Assembly: GCA_963565915.1 (NCBI GenBank)
Contig: OY751486.1
Location: 4,154,001-4,218,000 of the forward strand
Direction of reading: 5' to 3'
Origin: Entoloma clypeatum
Taxonomy: Eukaryota; Basidiomycota; Agaricomycetes; Agaricales; Entolomataceae
Length of the DNA: 64,000 bases
Shown here: positions 34,867-46,758 of the stretch, piece after piece
How the letters are laid out: every line of letters starts with the position of its first letter
How positions within the stretch are numbered: position 1 is the stretch's first letter
Notes under the pieces: generated by a model
Told to the model about the DNA's origin: nothing
Seen by the model: the letters and a program-made list of their open reading frames with translations, nothing else
The model's database searches: none
Program-made: the position numbers and the translations under genes

Positions 34867-35292
34867 TTAGAGAGACCTGATCTTTGAGAAGAGAACTGGG
34901 TTTGACAGGAAGAAATAGGGCGAAGATAGGGCCGCCCAATCTGTTGCACGACGGTGGGAGGCGAATCTGAGCGTGTTTACACGGTGGTCGTGACGTCGTG
35001 ACGATCCTCCACGTCGCCTTCAATGCTCAAATGTCCTGAACTCAAGAAACTACCCAAAGCTCCCCGCTTCAAGTCTGTCAACGTATTCTTTTTCTTTCAC
35101 CGTCAACTGGCAGTGTACACTAAACTCCTCCCTTCCCAGTTCAGATCACAAACACCCGGGACGATATCCAACCTCCTCGCACCCCGGTGGCCCCCGTCGC
35201 GTCTGCTCGACCCCAGTCACCCCGCGGCCTCTCTATCCAGAAAGCACTTCCAACAACACACCTGCGATGCATTCCGCGTCATCGCATACCCC
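34867..35292. promoter_or_regulatory. Shared upstream region of Sec20 and a divergent gene
   Basis: The two flanking genes diverge from this 426-bp stretch. An ATG at 35023 begins an open frame that joins the next gene in frame, but its residues are of low quality (many Phe, Pro and Ser), so it was treated as leader. No clear TATA box was seen. Confidence 0.35.
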
Positions 35293-36670
35293 ATGGCGCT
35301 GCTGAGCCCGCCTGACCGCATGGATGAGTCCACGCGTCCCCTGGACACCTGGAAGGATCGCATGGACCGTCTAGGTGCCACCAGCGGCAAGGCAAAGGGA
35401 CCTACAGAGTTCCCACCCATGATCTTGGACAAACAGAGGGCAACTCGCGTCTCGATGTCGTTCCTCAGCACCGCAAACAAGAAGCAGAGCAAGAAGAGGG
35501 TCGTCAGACTCAAGCTGGGTGCGAGGCTGAAGACGGCGATCAACCTCATCGCCGTACGAGGAACTGATGTCGCGACTGCAGCAAGTGGGAAGCGGAAGCT
35601 TGTCATCAATGACCAAGAGGCGAAGGAGCAAGGGGACAAGTGGATACTGCCAGGTAGCTTTTTCCTTGCCCCCTTGGGGTTCTTAAACTCAACACCTTGT
35701 GTCCAGGATGGAGCTATATTTTTCATCCTTCACTGGAAGTTTACCGCATGCCCTATCACGATCTCATTCCCCTCATGCGCACCGCCCTCCGATCTATCTG
35801 GGACAATGGAATGAAATTGGAGAAGAAATGGGAGGCCCAACCCCTCCGTGAGCACTCTCGAAAGCCGAAATCGGTTTCTCCGAATTCCAAACGTCAATAT
35901 TTTACGATGGCGAATAGCACAGAGCAGGTTCCTGTCGTGCTACCCTCAGAAGTGTCATCGCTGGAACCTTTGGTATTTGTCGCGACTTTCTATCACCATA
36001 TGCAGGTTAACAGAGGCTCTCAAAACAGAATGATACCTGCTCAGAATGGAATGGACCATCAGGCGGCGACTCATCCGGAAAATATGCTAATAGGTCAGGA
36101 AAGCGTACAAACATCCAGGCTAGTGGTCGGCCTTATGTAAGGCTTTTTTTTTCAGTTGCTTCGCTGCGAGCGATATTGACTTCTTCAAGTTGATAGGGGA
36201 CGAACCGGTTTCCAGACCATTTGAATTGGGCTCTTCACGTTCTGAAGAGCGCAGTGATGATAGCAAATCTTCGCCCCGAAAGAAGCCTTTTGGGCGACGG
36301 ACTTCCCCGGGGAATATTGAACCATCAGAACGACTTCCCAAGGTATGCCCTCGTCTATGATTCGTTGCAGGACCTCTTAATTCCGGCCACATAGCCTCCC
36401 AGGCATCTCACGAGGGGCACCCATAAGACGACGAGTTTCGGACTACGCGCACGAGATGGCGAAAAGCCTCAAGGTTGGTTTCAAGGGCAAGAACCTGTAC
36501 GTCCCCCTGGCTCCCTAAAAACAGGTGGAAGTCGAGTGAATATTAGCAGAAGGCCGGCGACAACGGAGCCCCTGCAATTAATGAGGTGCGCGTACTCAGC
36601 TTTCTGCTGCTCTGATGATTTATCAACTTTATATAGACCAGTCGCTCCAAACGAAGCGCCTCCAAGCTAG
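35293..36670 (+). CDS. Hypothetical Ser/Lys-rich protein, 3' exons uncertain
   Basis: The start is taken at MALLSPPDRMDESTRPLDTW. Exons 35293-35653, 35707-35972, 36014-36093, 36156-36342, 36395-36585 and 36637-36670 keep phase and give about 372 residues. Good coding blocks are KRVVRLKLGARLKTAINLIA, DKWILPGWSYIFHPSLEVYR and CFAASDIDFFKLIGDEPVSR. After 36342 two frames compete. One ends at TAG 36670 (RPVAPNEAPPS). The other gives SDYAHEMAKSLK, KAGDNGAPAINE and TSRSKRSASKLGFSEKFDDF and could run on into a second module copy ending at 37132, but it needs a different entry phase. Intron 3 is short (41 nt). No known domain was recognised; the protein is basic and probably nuclear or cytosolic. Confidence 0.5.
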
Positions 36671-36760
36671 GTTTTTCTGAAAAATTCGACGACTTTCCAG
36701 ACTCCCTTCAATATGAGAAATCATCAGGGCTACTCTTAAAGGTGTGCCCTTTCGTCCTGC
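36395..36760 (+). repeat. 3' module, copy 1
   Basis: First of three related stretches. It holds the exon block ending AATGAG|GTGCGC, an intron ending in TATATAG, and ACCAGTCGCTCCAAACGAAG. Copy 2 lies at 36815-37560 and copy 3 at 38930-39430, all on the plus strand. Confidence 0.7.
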
Positions 36761-36814
36761 GTTTCGTCCACGTCCGTCTTATCGTCCCTGTCCTCTCGCA
36801 GCTCTCAAACCCGC

Positions 36815-37560
36815 ATCATAAAGGGGGAGTTTCGGATTACGTTCACATGATGTCGAATTTGTAATTGTCCGCGAGGGCGATCTGTACGTCCCCCGGCTCC
36901 TCAGCTAACTAGTGGATCTAACCTGAGCGAAAGCAGAGACGTGTCGATAGTGGAGTTCCTCCAATCAAAGAGGTGAGGTGGGCCGTACCCTCCCACTCTG
37001 CATCGCGTTAAATCTTGACATTAGACCAGTCACTCCAAATGCCAGTCTGAGTCAAGGCATGGTGACTTTGATCCTTTTCCGGACTGGGGCCTGAATGGGA
37101 AGAAGGCAGCGCCGAAGGACGCCAAGCAATAGGCTGTCGCTGGGGGAGAACGTTCCTCAGCCTGTTCTGTTCAGAGCGCCGATTACTTGGATACCGGGTT
37201 GGAAGTTTCGGGGACGGTCCGAACGTGCTAAGCCCTGGAAGAAAGAAGGTGGAGTTTTTCCTCCCAGAGGTAGCTAGCGTTGCGACTCACGACTATGAGT
37301 GGGGTGTTACCGTGTCGTCTGTGTGTTTCCTGCGTGGAATAAATATTACGGTACTTGTGATGTTGCATGGCCTTGGTACTAAAGATTACATTCCGTGAAT
37401 TCCCAATGAATTTCATCATTTCTACAAGCAGGAATGTAAATACAATGTAGGCCACAAGTTGGCCACACGTGTGCAACACGCCGGTTTGGAAATGATATAG
37501 GCGTCAAGACTCGAGACGATTTTGTGCGGGCTACAGCTTTGGTTAAAGTTTTCCACCTCT
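36815..37560 (+). repeat. 3' module, copy 2 (diverged)
   Basis: It repeats the module in order: GAGTTTCGGATTACG, an exon-like block ending AAAGAG|GTGAGG, an intron ending TTAG, ACCAGTCACTCCAAATGCC, then GCCAAGCAATAGGCTGTC and further 3' sequence. In the frame of the neighbouring gene it has an in-frame TAA, and the donor after the first block is changed. It is either a decayed copy or further exons of the same gene. Confidence 0.6.
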
Positions 37561-38207
37561 CCAACTTGATTAGCGTATTAATACCTCCATTGAGTCTAGG
37601 TTAGATGCCCGCGGCGCATTCAGTGGCAGTAATAGCATGACGTTTTCACAAGCCAACAATAACGATTGACAGTGCCACCCATCCATCATGCATCATGGTC
37701 TTGACATTGCCTTCCAGTTGTTCTCAATATTCGGGACGTTGCGCTAGGCTGCAGCATTTGCTTCGATGTGAGACTCACCAGAGACATTATAGAAAGTTGC
37801 TCACAAGTGTCAAGTTCCTTTTAGTTTGAATGATACGATGAACACCGCACAGGATCATTGCTTCTCTGTATAACTGCCTGCATCATGATGATGACCCCTG
37901 CTTCTCTTCACTGCAAATATTCCATTGTTGGTTAGTGCTCAGTGCCCAGCTCCCAAACTGATAAATTAAAAATCATTTTCCGACGACATCGCGGTCTATC
38001 ACAGTCCACAAGACAACATCCTTGTTCCGAGTACGATGTTGTCGACATTGTGAGATGCGTGTGGGCCATACTTTCGCTAGTGTCGAAGCTTTGCATACTT
38101 GGTAAAAGAGTCCTATAAAAGGACCGTGGTTTATGCGTTGACCTTCCAGAACATCATCTGGTAGGCTCTCTTCCAGCTACCTCAACTCCACCAACTCTTC
38201 TTCCGAA
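37561..38207. promoter_or_regulatory. Upstream region of the secreted-protein gene
   Basis: About 650 bp without coding signal. A TATA box TATAAAA is at 38114-38120, 88 bp before the ATG at 38208, a normal distance for a strongly expressed fungal gene. Confidence 0.6.
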
Positions 38208-38798
38208 ATGCAACTCACCAAGAAGATGATGGCTCTTGCAGCCTTTGTTCTTGTCGCCCAAGCTGCTCCCGCAGAGCCCCAAACTCTGGACCTCAGTGCC
38301 GCTGAGGCAGCCCTTCATAACCCCGACAACCTCCCGACTGTTTGGGTTATTGACCGATGCGAAGGCGAAGTTTGCGACCTGACCAAGGGTCATCTTGAAA
38401 TCGCAGGAGAGTTCAACACCAAGCACGGCCTTTCTCCAAACCCCGACTTCACCTTGACGGCCCGTGAAGCCGATGGCATTCGCGAGATTTGCTCGAACGC
38501 TTACACAGCAGCCAGCTCTGCTTGTTCTTGGCTCATCGACGGGCTCACCAAATGGGGCAAAAACATCGACCCTGTCAGCACCCGCACTCGCAGCATCTGC
38601 GTGGACTCGAACCCTGGGCCCTGTTGTGTCTCATGGAGTGTCAATGGAAGTTTCTCCTCTCGTGACCTTGGCGATGATGCTCGAGGCTGCTTCAACGTTT
38701 GTGCAACTGCCAGTGTCTCTTGCCAGGCTCAAGGCGTCGAGCTTGGCGGGAAGATTATGGACGTTTGTGTTTCTAACAGGCCAGATGGTTGCACTTGA
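38208..38798 (+). CDS. Secreted cysteine-rich protein (WD-like/unknown family)
   Basis: An intronless 196-residue frame. A signal peptide MQLTKKMMALAAFVLVAQAA is followed by a propeptide-like stretch. The mature part carries about a dozen cysteines, among them RCEGEVC, GPCCVSW, GCFNVCATASVSC, VCV and the end SNRPDGCT. The C-terminal half (SICVDSNPGPCCVSW ... CVSNRPDGC) resembles fungal secreted proteins often annotated as WD-like; this is from memory of the family pattern. Role is unknown; small secreted Cys-rich proteins may act in cell-wall or host/competitor interaction. The gene lies between diverged direct repeats. Confidence 0.75.
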   Translation: MQLTKKMMALAAFVLVAQAAPAEPQTLDLSAAEAALHNPDNLPTVWVIDRCEGEVCDLTKGHLEIAGEFNTKHGLSPNPDFTLTAREADGIREICSNAYTAASSACSWLIDGLTKWGKNIDPVSTRTRSICVDSNPGPCCVSWSVNGSFSSRDLGDDARGCFNVCATASVSCQAQGVELGGKIMDVCVSNRPDGCT

Positions 38799-38929
38799 GG
38801 TACGAAATAAATGTTATCAGACGAACCTCATCTAATTCGGACGAACACAGGAAGCAGTTTTTCATGGTATTAGAGTTTATGTTGAGAAGCGCCGCGCCAG
38901 CTCTTTCCCGTTGTGTTTACTTCACATCG

Positions 38930-39430
38930 ACTTCTGCTGCTCTGCTTCTGATAGATCGTTCATCGCCTTTATATAGACCAGTCGCTCTAAACGAAGCACC
39001 TCCAAGCTAGATTTGTCAAAAGAAATTAAATCCACGATTTGAACCATTTTTTCGACATTCCCTTCAATATGAGAAATCATCGGAGCGACTCTTTAAGGCC
39101 GGAGAACGCCAAGCAAGAGGCTGTCACTGGGGGGAAGAATGTTCCTCGAACTGTTCTGTTCAAAGCGCTGATTACTCGGATACCGAGTTGGAAGTTTTGG
39201 AGAAGGCTCGAACGTGCTCAGCCTTGGAAGAAAGTAAATGTTGGGTTTTCTCGATGGTAGGGGAACTTGGAGCTCTTGTGATTAAGGGAGGGGTCGCATA
39301 TTGTGATTCTAATGTTCAATCGCCTTGGTACTAAAGATTATATATCATTGTAGGCCACAAGTATTTTGGAAGTGATGTTGGGGTCTGAAAGGTTTGTGGG
39401 TGGACTACAGCTTTGGTTTTTCCACCCAGC
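38930..39430 (+). repeat. 3' module, copy 3 (composite)
   Basis: 38960-39010 almost matches copy 1 (TATATAGACCAGTCGCTC, CTCCAAGCTAG) and 39050-39075 matches the next part of copy 1. 39090-39235 matches copy 2 (GCCAAGCAAGAGGCTGTC; GATTACTCGGATACCGAG), and 39325-39425 matches 37365-37555 (CCTTGGTACTAAAGATTA; TGTAGGCCACAAGT). It is thus a shorter composite of copies 1 and 2, downstream of the secreted-protein gene. Confidence 0.7.
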
Positions 39431-40330
39431 GCAGGAGCCTCGCCATTGAATCTACCCACTCGTGTATATCACCCTTGCCAACTCCGCGCACCCACGCCTT
39501 CGCCTCACCTGTCTCCTCAAGCGTGACCCAAGCCTTCCGGACGATGACCTTCTTACAATAGAATTCCTTTCCCATTCGGGCACCTTCACGTACCGTCCCT
39601 CCCAAACCGCCTCCAGATTGGAGTTGGCGTCGGCGCCCCGCGCAAAGTTGTCAAGCTCATTGGGGTAATCGTACTGCTCGAGGGCTTGGAATCCCTTCGC
39701 AATGGCGAACTCTTCGTCGCCGAATTGAGACCGAAGCCGCTCGTGGCTGGTGATGATGTCGATGGATTCTTGGTGAGATTTAGAGATGCGGGGTTTGCGA
39801 ACGGGTTTCTGCGAGCGGGAAAGGCACGACTTTGATTATGAGGGCGAGGAAGGCGAGGATTGGGGGCGGGAAGGCGGTTTGGAGAGGGAAGATGTGGCGG
39901 GCGAGTGGGAAGACGTTACAGGCAGAGTTGTACAGCTCATCGGGGAGAGGAGGTACATACTGGGGGCGGTAGTCTAGAGTGCAAGATGTCTTCGGATGGG
40001 GTAGGAGAACTCGTAGCCGGTGGCCAAGATGTAACGCGTGATGCCAGATTCGGTTGTCCCGTCTTCGACTTGGCCGTTTGCCTCGAACCGGCAGATGCGC
40101 CCCCTGATTTTCAGGTTTCCGGAGTCTTCTGTGGCGACGTTGATTATTGAGCGGATGACGGTGTGGGCTACGCCGCGCATTTCAGCAGAGATGTCGTTGG
40201 GGCTTGCCGAGGACAAGGACTACTTATGTCGGTGTCGCCAATTCCGTGGGGTAGTCTGTACCAGGCGGAGTGGGTAGCCCTGCCAGATTTAATCCATTCT
40301 GCGATGCCGGTGGTGGATGGGTGTTAGCGG
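39405..40330 (-). pseudogene. Flavin-containing monooxygenase remnant
   Basis: Fragments of an FMO-like protein appear in order on the minus strand in changing frames: ICRFEANGQVEDG then ILATGYEFSYP (the ATGY motif of FMOs), LYNSACNVFPLARHIFPLQ, a helical LERLRSQFGDEEFA-like stretch, YVKVPEWERNS and WVTLEETGEAKAWVRGVGKG. Stop codons and frame changes separate them, for instance after the ATGYEFSYP segment and twice near 39600-39800. The N-terminal FAD-binding GxGxxG part was not found. Function is lost. Confidence 0.75.
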
Positions 40331-41003
40331 AGGATCGTCTGTTGGGGATGCTGGCAGCCTGGACACGCTAAATCAACGAGAGTGAATACCAGACTCGACC
40401 GATTTCATCTCTGGATTCGAAAGCGGTGGGTTTCCAGTGCACTGAGGAGAGCAGCCAAACCGACTTGGATGGTGCGGCCTTGGTCTAACGCATGATCGCG
40501 GAGGAACGGGCAGCTCCGCGTCAACCCAGAGCAGATTAGAGCATATTTGCACACCAGGCGGAGCAGCCAATCAGATCCCGTTTAAATTGAGAGGCGTAGC
40601 TCTAGAAGGGTTGCAAATATGCTCTAAAGGCGTGGTACTTATGCTCTCGTCGATCAGGGTAGAAAACTTAGTGGATTCGGCAGTTCCGGCAGGGTGGCGA
40701 CGGCCCTGAGCACGGCGACCCCTTGCACCGCCTTCCAACGTCCCTTCCCTCCTCAGTTACCGCCAGTGCCTTCTGTACTTATGGCCTCAGTTTCCAGCCA
40801 TCAGTGGCATATGATTTACAAGTCGCGCTGCTGCCGTCGTTTGATGGATGAGATCGCATGGCGTTCTATTCACAACCCCACGGCACGACGGCAGCGGGTT
40901 CGTGTCACCGAGCCACACGGTCTTTTATTTAACTTCCCTTGACTTCAGCGGACTCGAATGTACTAGAAAATACCAGCCAACCAGCCTTGTAGAGCTCAAT
41001 CCC
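40331..41003. other. Intergenic with a short inverted repeat
   Basis: No gene seen. Contains the 16-bp inverted repeat described separately and, at its right end, the upstream region of the ABC transporter. Confidence 0.4.
40536..40627. repeat. 16-bp perfect inverted repeat
   Basis: TTAGAGCATATTTGCA at 40536-40551 is the exact reverse complement of 40612-40627, with 60 bp between. It could be the ends of a tiny MITE-like element or a hairpin; target duplications were not obvious. Confidence 0.6.
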
Positions 41004-44000
41004 ATGTCAAACTTGTTTTGGATTCAATTGCGCGCTCTAGTTTGGAAAAACTGGATTGTTCTCTCAAAGCACTCTCTGGTAAGCTACAACATCCCTCGCT
41101 AGCGGGTTAGCAACTAACCTTGTCTTTAAAGTTAAACTTCCTTCGATGTTTTGTCCTTCCAGTCGCTTCCGGAATCTTTCTCACCGTCGCTCAAACATTT
41201 CTCCATAAACCTAATAATGTGAGAGGGGATACACATTCTTGTCCACTCGACATCCTCAATACCCTCTCTACCAGTATGGCTTAGGCGCACCCGTCCCAAT
41301 ATTTTCTTTGCAAACTCAACTTGGTCACAATACTTTGGTTTGGGCTGACGGCACCGATGGCACCAGCGTACCGTCTCCAACGGATATCATGGCTCACGTT
41401 ACGGCATCCTTCACCCCTCATCAGCTGCAAGCCGTCAAGAAAGTTAATCGCCCAGACGACATTCCTCGTGCCTGTCCTCAGAATTTCAAGTACCTTTCAG
41501 AATGTTTTGCCGCCATTGCATTCCATGACATCCCTGCAAACCTTACCACTCGAAATCCCATTAATTACACTATTCAAGGGGATGCCGGGTTGGGATTTAT
41601 AGATGTTATCCGGCATAAAAGTGACTTTGAGAAAAGGATTCTCCCCTTACAATGGGCCGTCGACAAGGTTGGTTCAAGTTCAAGTTCAGACGGATAGTAA
41701 AATCCCTCACCTTGAGTTTCATCTCCGTAGGCGATCATAGAACTCAAGACTGGTGTGCAATCACCAACGCCATTGCAATGGCCCTATGCGCAACAGGATA
41801 ACAAGGACCAAGCCAAGAACATCCGACTCAGTAGGTCGACATCTTATCATGCGACGATTTACTGACGAAAGTCTCAATCTCCAGGCTATGTTCGTGGAAT
41901 CAGGGAATTGCTAGTCATAGCATTGTATGTCTTCTCTTTCTTCAAAGTGTCACTTATTTGTAACATCATATCGAGGTTCGTATGTTTTGTGGGTATATCT
42001 TATCAGCTTCCTGGTGCGTTTGCGGGGGAAAGGGCCGATTTAATTACCGCTCATATGAAGGCTATGGGATTGTTGGATTCCGCTCGGATTATGCAAGTTG
42101 TAACCCGCTCCACACTCGCCATAACTAATCCCCACTTCCATCAGCTCTTGGCATCTCAGCATTTCGTTGGTCTACCTTCCTGCTTGGGTGATTATCGGCC
42201 TCACCTGGCACCATCTCATCTTTACTCTGACCAATGTCGGCCTTATCGTTGCCGTGCATGTTCTCTTGGGTCTCACACTCGCGAGCTGGTCGTTTTTTAT
42301 TGCCGCTCCTTTCGGAAAAAGTCCACAGCTTGCGGCAGTCTTTTCGACAACCTTGAGCATCTTCTTCGTCATCATCGGCGTCGTGTTGGGGCAGGTCGGA
42401 AATGTATCGGCTTTCATCTTTTCCATCATCTTTCCGCCGACCTTTTATGCCTTTGCGATCCGCGCAATCGCTGGCTACGAGAATCACTCGCTCCCAACAA
42501 ACGCTATCAAAGGAGACCCAGATAACAATCTGGCTTTACTAGTCCTTCTCATCGCCGCGATTGTAAGCTTCGTCCAAACTGCACATTCCCAATTCAAAAG
42601 CTTATCCTTGGTGCTCAGATCAACATTTTCATTTGGCCCTGGCTGGCTGTCGTGCTTGAGACAAAGTTGTATGATCCCCCCAAGCCACGTAAGAGATCTT
42701 GGGAATTTTGGAAGAAACACACCGTTGGGGACATCTCGATTTCTGATGACACTGCGATCTCGGTCCGCAATCTCACCAAAGTTTTCAAGACTTCACTCTT
42801 TCCACCCAAGTCTGTCGTCACCGCCATCTCCAATCTTTCGTTTGACATCCCGAAATCCGGTATATCCGTTCTTCTTGGTTCAAACGGGTAGGTACTTCTC
42901 ATTTCATTCCTTTTCTCCTGAAGCTATAAATACCCAGTGCTGGAAAATCAACCTGCCTATCCATTCTGGGAGGCTTAACTGGGTGTACGAGCGGGTCAAT
43001 TATATTCCAGGGAGGAGTCGCTCACCCCCCTCGAGGAATGCTTGGATTAGTGCCCCAGAAGAATGTTCTTTTTCCCGAACTTACATGCGTTCAAACACTA
43101 CGCGTCTGGAAAGCTGTCAAGTGGTCGGATCAGTCTCAAAGCGACGAGGACATTGAACAACTTCTGCGAGACTGTGACCTGGAAGCAAAGATCAATTCAA
43201 ATGCCAACACACTGTCTGGAGGACAGAAGAGAAAGCTGCAGCTCGCCATCGGTCTGATTGGAGGTTCACAAAGTACTCACTCTCATTACCATCGTGGTTG
43301 GTCCTGACTTACCGGTATTGTGACCCCGCAGTCGTCCTGGTCGATGAATGTACTTCAGGAGTTGACCCCTTAAGTCGAAGAGCCTTATGGAGGACCCTCA
43401 CGTCATATCGGGAAAGCAGAACCATTGTTTTCACGACACATGTACGTCTTTTCCAAAGCTTGTGAACATGGAAAGTAATGGACAAAATCAAAGTTCCTCG
43501 ATGAAGCGGATCTATTGGCGGACCATATCGCAATCTTGACGGCTCCAGGGAAGCTAGTCGCACAAGGCTCACCGGTTGCTTTAAAACGGGATCTTGGTGA
43601 AGGTTACTCTGTGCAAGTTTCATTCAAGGCGTTGGATGATATGGAGAAATATGACACGTCTGCACAAAGCGAGTTACTCGCTAACATCCGTTCGCTAGCA
43701 CCACATACACATATTTCAACACAATCTCCCCGGCAAGTTTGTTACCATCTCAGGACCAGGGAAGCCGCCATTGTGACGGATGTTTTGCACTTCCTCGAGA
43801 GGCAAATGTCGATTTACGACATAGCGTCCTTCGACGTCATAGGGACCACAATCGAGGACGTCTTCCTTGACCTTACATCCGGGGCCCAACGGAGACAAGA
43901 TACCGACGACACTGTCAGCCCAGCAAAAGAGATGAAGCCAATTGTCATGAATCTTACTAATGGCAGAAATATGTCCCCACTTCGTCAAGCCTCCACCATA

Positions 44001-46758
44001 TTCCACAAGCGCTATCTTATTTCCCGTAGAAGTTGGTTAACCCCTGTCCTCACAATCCTAATCGCGATTGCCAGTTCCACGATACCCCTCGTGTTCTTAC
44101 GGGGGCAACACCCTCAAAGTTGCATTCGCAAAGTCGGGGGTACCACCGGCATCCCATTATACCTGCCGGCTTCTCCCATTGTCCATTCGAGATCTTCTGG
44201 TGTCCTGGTTTCGCCCCCTGGGATCACCTCCATCCTCGGAAGCAGCCTCGCGTTATTTCCAACTACCAACGTCAGTTTTACTGATGTTGCCGATAACGCC
44301 ACATTCGTCGACACCATTCAGCACAACTTCCGTAATCTATCTCTCGGTGGCGTTTCCATAGATGACACGGGCTCCTCTTTGATTGTGTGGGAGGCTACCT
44401 CTCCGGGATTAACTGGCCTTGCTATGTTGAACCTGGCAACTAATATCCTATTCAACCGCGCAGCCAACTCTACCGGGGGCGCTGGGAATGTTTCTACAAT
44501 TATCGAGGCAAGTTACAAGGCATTCCCTCGAGTGGGTGCAGGGACCTTGATCGCATTGAAATGGGTGCTTTTCTTCGGGGCTGTTATGGTATGTCGAGAA
44601 CTTTTGCGAGGCTTTCCTTCCTAATGTAGTGATATCTAGGCCGTCTATCCAGCCTTTTTCTCTCTTTACGTCTCCAAAGAGCGCGTGTCTTCAGTTAAGG
44701 CAATGCAGATGTCGAATGGCTTAGGAAATCCTCTCGGGTTATGGTTGGGACATCTCATGTTTGACTTCATAATTTCCACCATCCTCTCAACTGTCATCAT
44801 CATCATTTTTGCCACTGCAACCAATCAATTTAGCGGCCTAGGCTTCCTCGTGCGTATCAGACGTTTGTTTTCCCATCTTCGCAAGTACATCACTGACTCG
44901 TCTTACAGTGGTTGGTATTGATATTGTACGGGATTGCGGGCGCTTTGTTCTCGTATTGCGTCTCCTTCTTGGTGGACTCGCCGCTTGCCGCTTTCGCTGC
45001 TGTAACAGGTTATCAAGTCACCATGTTTGTTGTACGTCTTAGCTTTTTACACGATTAAGGCACCACTAATCGGTGAAATAGTTGTATATTGCAGCATACC
45101 TGCTTACTCTTACATTTGGCAAAACATCGACTGCTCCACAAGCCATTACCATCATACACTTTACATTGTCCTTGGCTTCACCTGTGGCCAGTGTGGTACG
45201 AACACCTGATATCAGCCATGTCATAGGTTTTACTGATTCCTATCTTCAAGTTGCGCGCTGCTTTCGTATCTATCAATCTATTTTCCCTTCTCTGCGACGG
45301 GACAAGTCTAGCTACAACTTCATCACTGGCTTCGATTGAACGATTCGGTGGTTCTATTGTCTATTTAATCGGATATTCCCTCATTCTCCTTTCGATCCTC
45401 GTTTGGCTGGATTCTGGTTCACTCCTCCCTCGCTCGAAGCTGTCCGATCGAAAACGGTCGCTGCCGAACGGTGGCTCGAGTCGACTCACGCCAGAGGACG
45501 TTACCGAAGAGATGAGAAAAGTGAAGGGTTCATCGGACTTGCTTCGCGTGCTCGGCGTTTCCAAAACGTTTGGCGACAAGAAGGTTGTCGATGATGTTAG
45601 CTTTGGGGTATCACGCAATACTATTTTTGCGCTGTTGGGACCGAACGGCGCAGGTAAAACCACGACGTTCAATATGATCCGTGAGTAGCCCGACAGAGAT
45701 ATTACTTTTGAAGCATACTCACTTATCCACTCTGACTCTTACAGGAGGGGATCTGACACCCAATACAGGTGATGTGATGATAGATGGAACATCAGTTGTT
45801 TATCATCCAAAACTTGCTCGATTATCTCTCGGAGTCTGCCCCCAATTCACTGCGATAGACTCTGAGTTGACTGTCCGGGAACATCTTGTCATTTATGGTC
45901 GTTTGAAGGGTTTGAAGCAGGGTCAAGAACTTGATGACAATGTTGAAATGCTTCTACAAGGGACATCATTGTCCCTTTATGCTGATCGTTTGGCAAGTAA
46001 GCTATCCGGAGGGAACCAAAGAAAGCTTTCTCTTGCCATTGCTTTGATGGGTAAATTGACCTTTGGCTCTATCGCTGGTTCGCATTCATATGGATTCATT
46101 TATTAGGAAATCCTGCGGTTGTCCTAATCGATGAGTTCTCGACCGGAGTCGATGCCAAGATGAAACGGGATATGTGGCATACCTTGCGCCAGGTGGCAGT
46201 TGGAAAGTCCGTGATTATTACAACTCGTAAGCATCGTCTATCGAACGGCAAATCACTCCTGCCTGAGTCTAATATTTCTGTAGATTCAATGGAGGAGGTC
46301 TCTGCACTTGCTAACCGAGTTGGAATCGTGGCAAAACGCCTTCTCGGTATGTTCAGTCCAATTCGTCTGACTGTTGTAACGAAGTCAACCAATATTCTAT
46401 AGCTGTTGGGTCGACAGAGTCACTATCTACGCGTTACGCAACTTATGAGGTTCACTTCACATGTCGTACTCGTGAAGAAGTACTCAAGGCGCAAACCTTG
46501 ATGGCCAAAATTCCTGGGTCACGTATGGCCGACGACGTCGCGACAAGATTTGAAGTACCCATCGAAGAAAATGGCATCTCTCTTGCTGGGCTCTTCACGT
46601 TGCTATCGAGTCAGGGGGACTTTTCTGAGTACACAGTGGAGAAAGCGTCTTTGGAGAGCGTGTTTCTGAAAGTGATAAGAGAGAATAACGTGCGGGAAGA
46701 GGATGACATTGTGGGCACTGCCAGGAGTCGGCGTTGGAGACTGCCGTGGCGTTCCTGA
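41004..46758 (+). CDS. ABC-A subfamily transporter (full-size)
   Basis: A gene with many introns from [20 protein letters not shown] to a TGA at 46758. The first membrane domain has helices such as [23 protein letters not shown]1 has Walker A LLGSNG|AGKST split by an intron near 42890, signature [15 protein letters not shown] and Walker [17 protein letters not shown]. Then come a second membrane domain ([20 protein letters not shown], large lumenal loop, helices near 44750-45400) and NBD2 with Walker [52 protein letters not shown] and [17 protein letters not shown]. The regulatory tail after NBD2 ([20 protein letters not shown]) is typical of ABC-A proteins, usually lipid movers. Gaps between listed blocks are introns; the reading seems functional. 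Confidence 0.88.
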
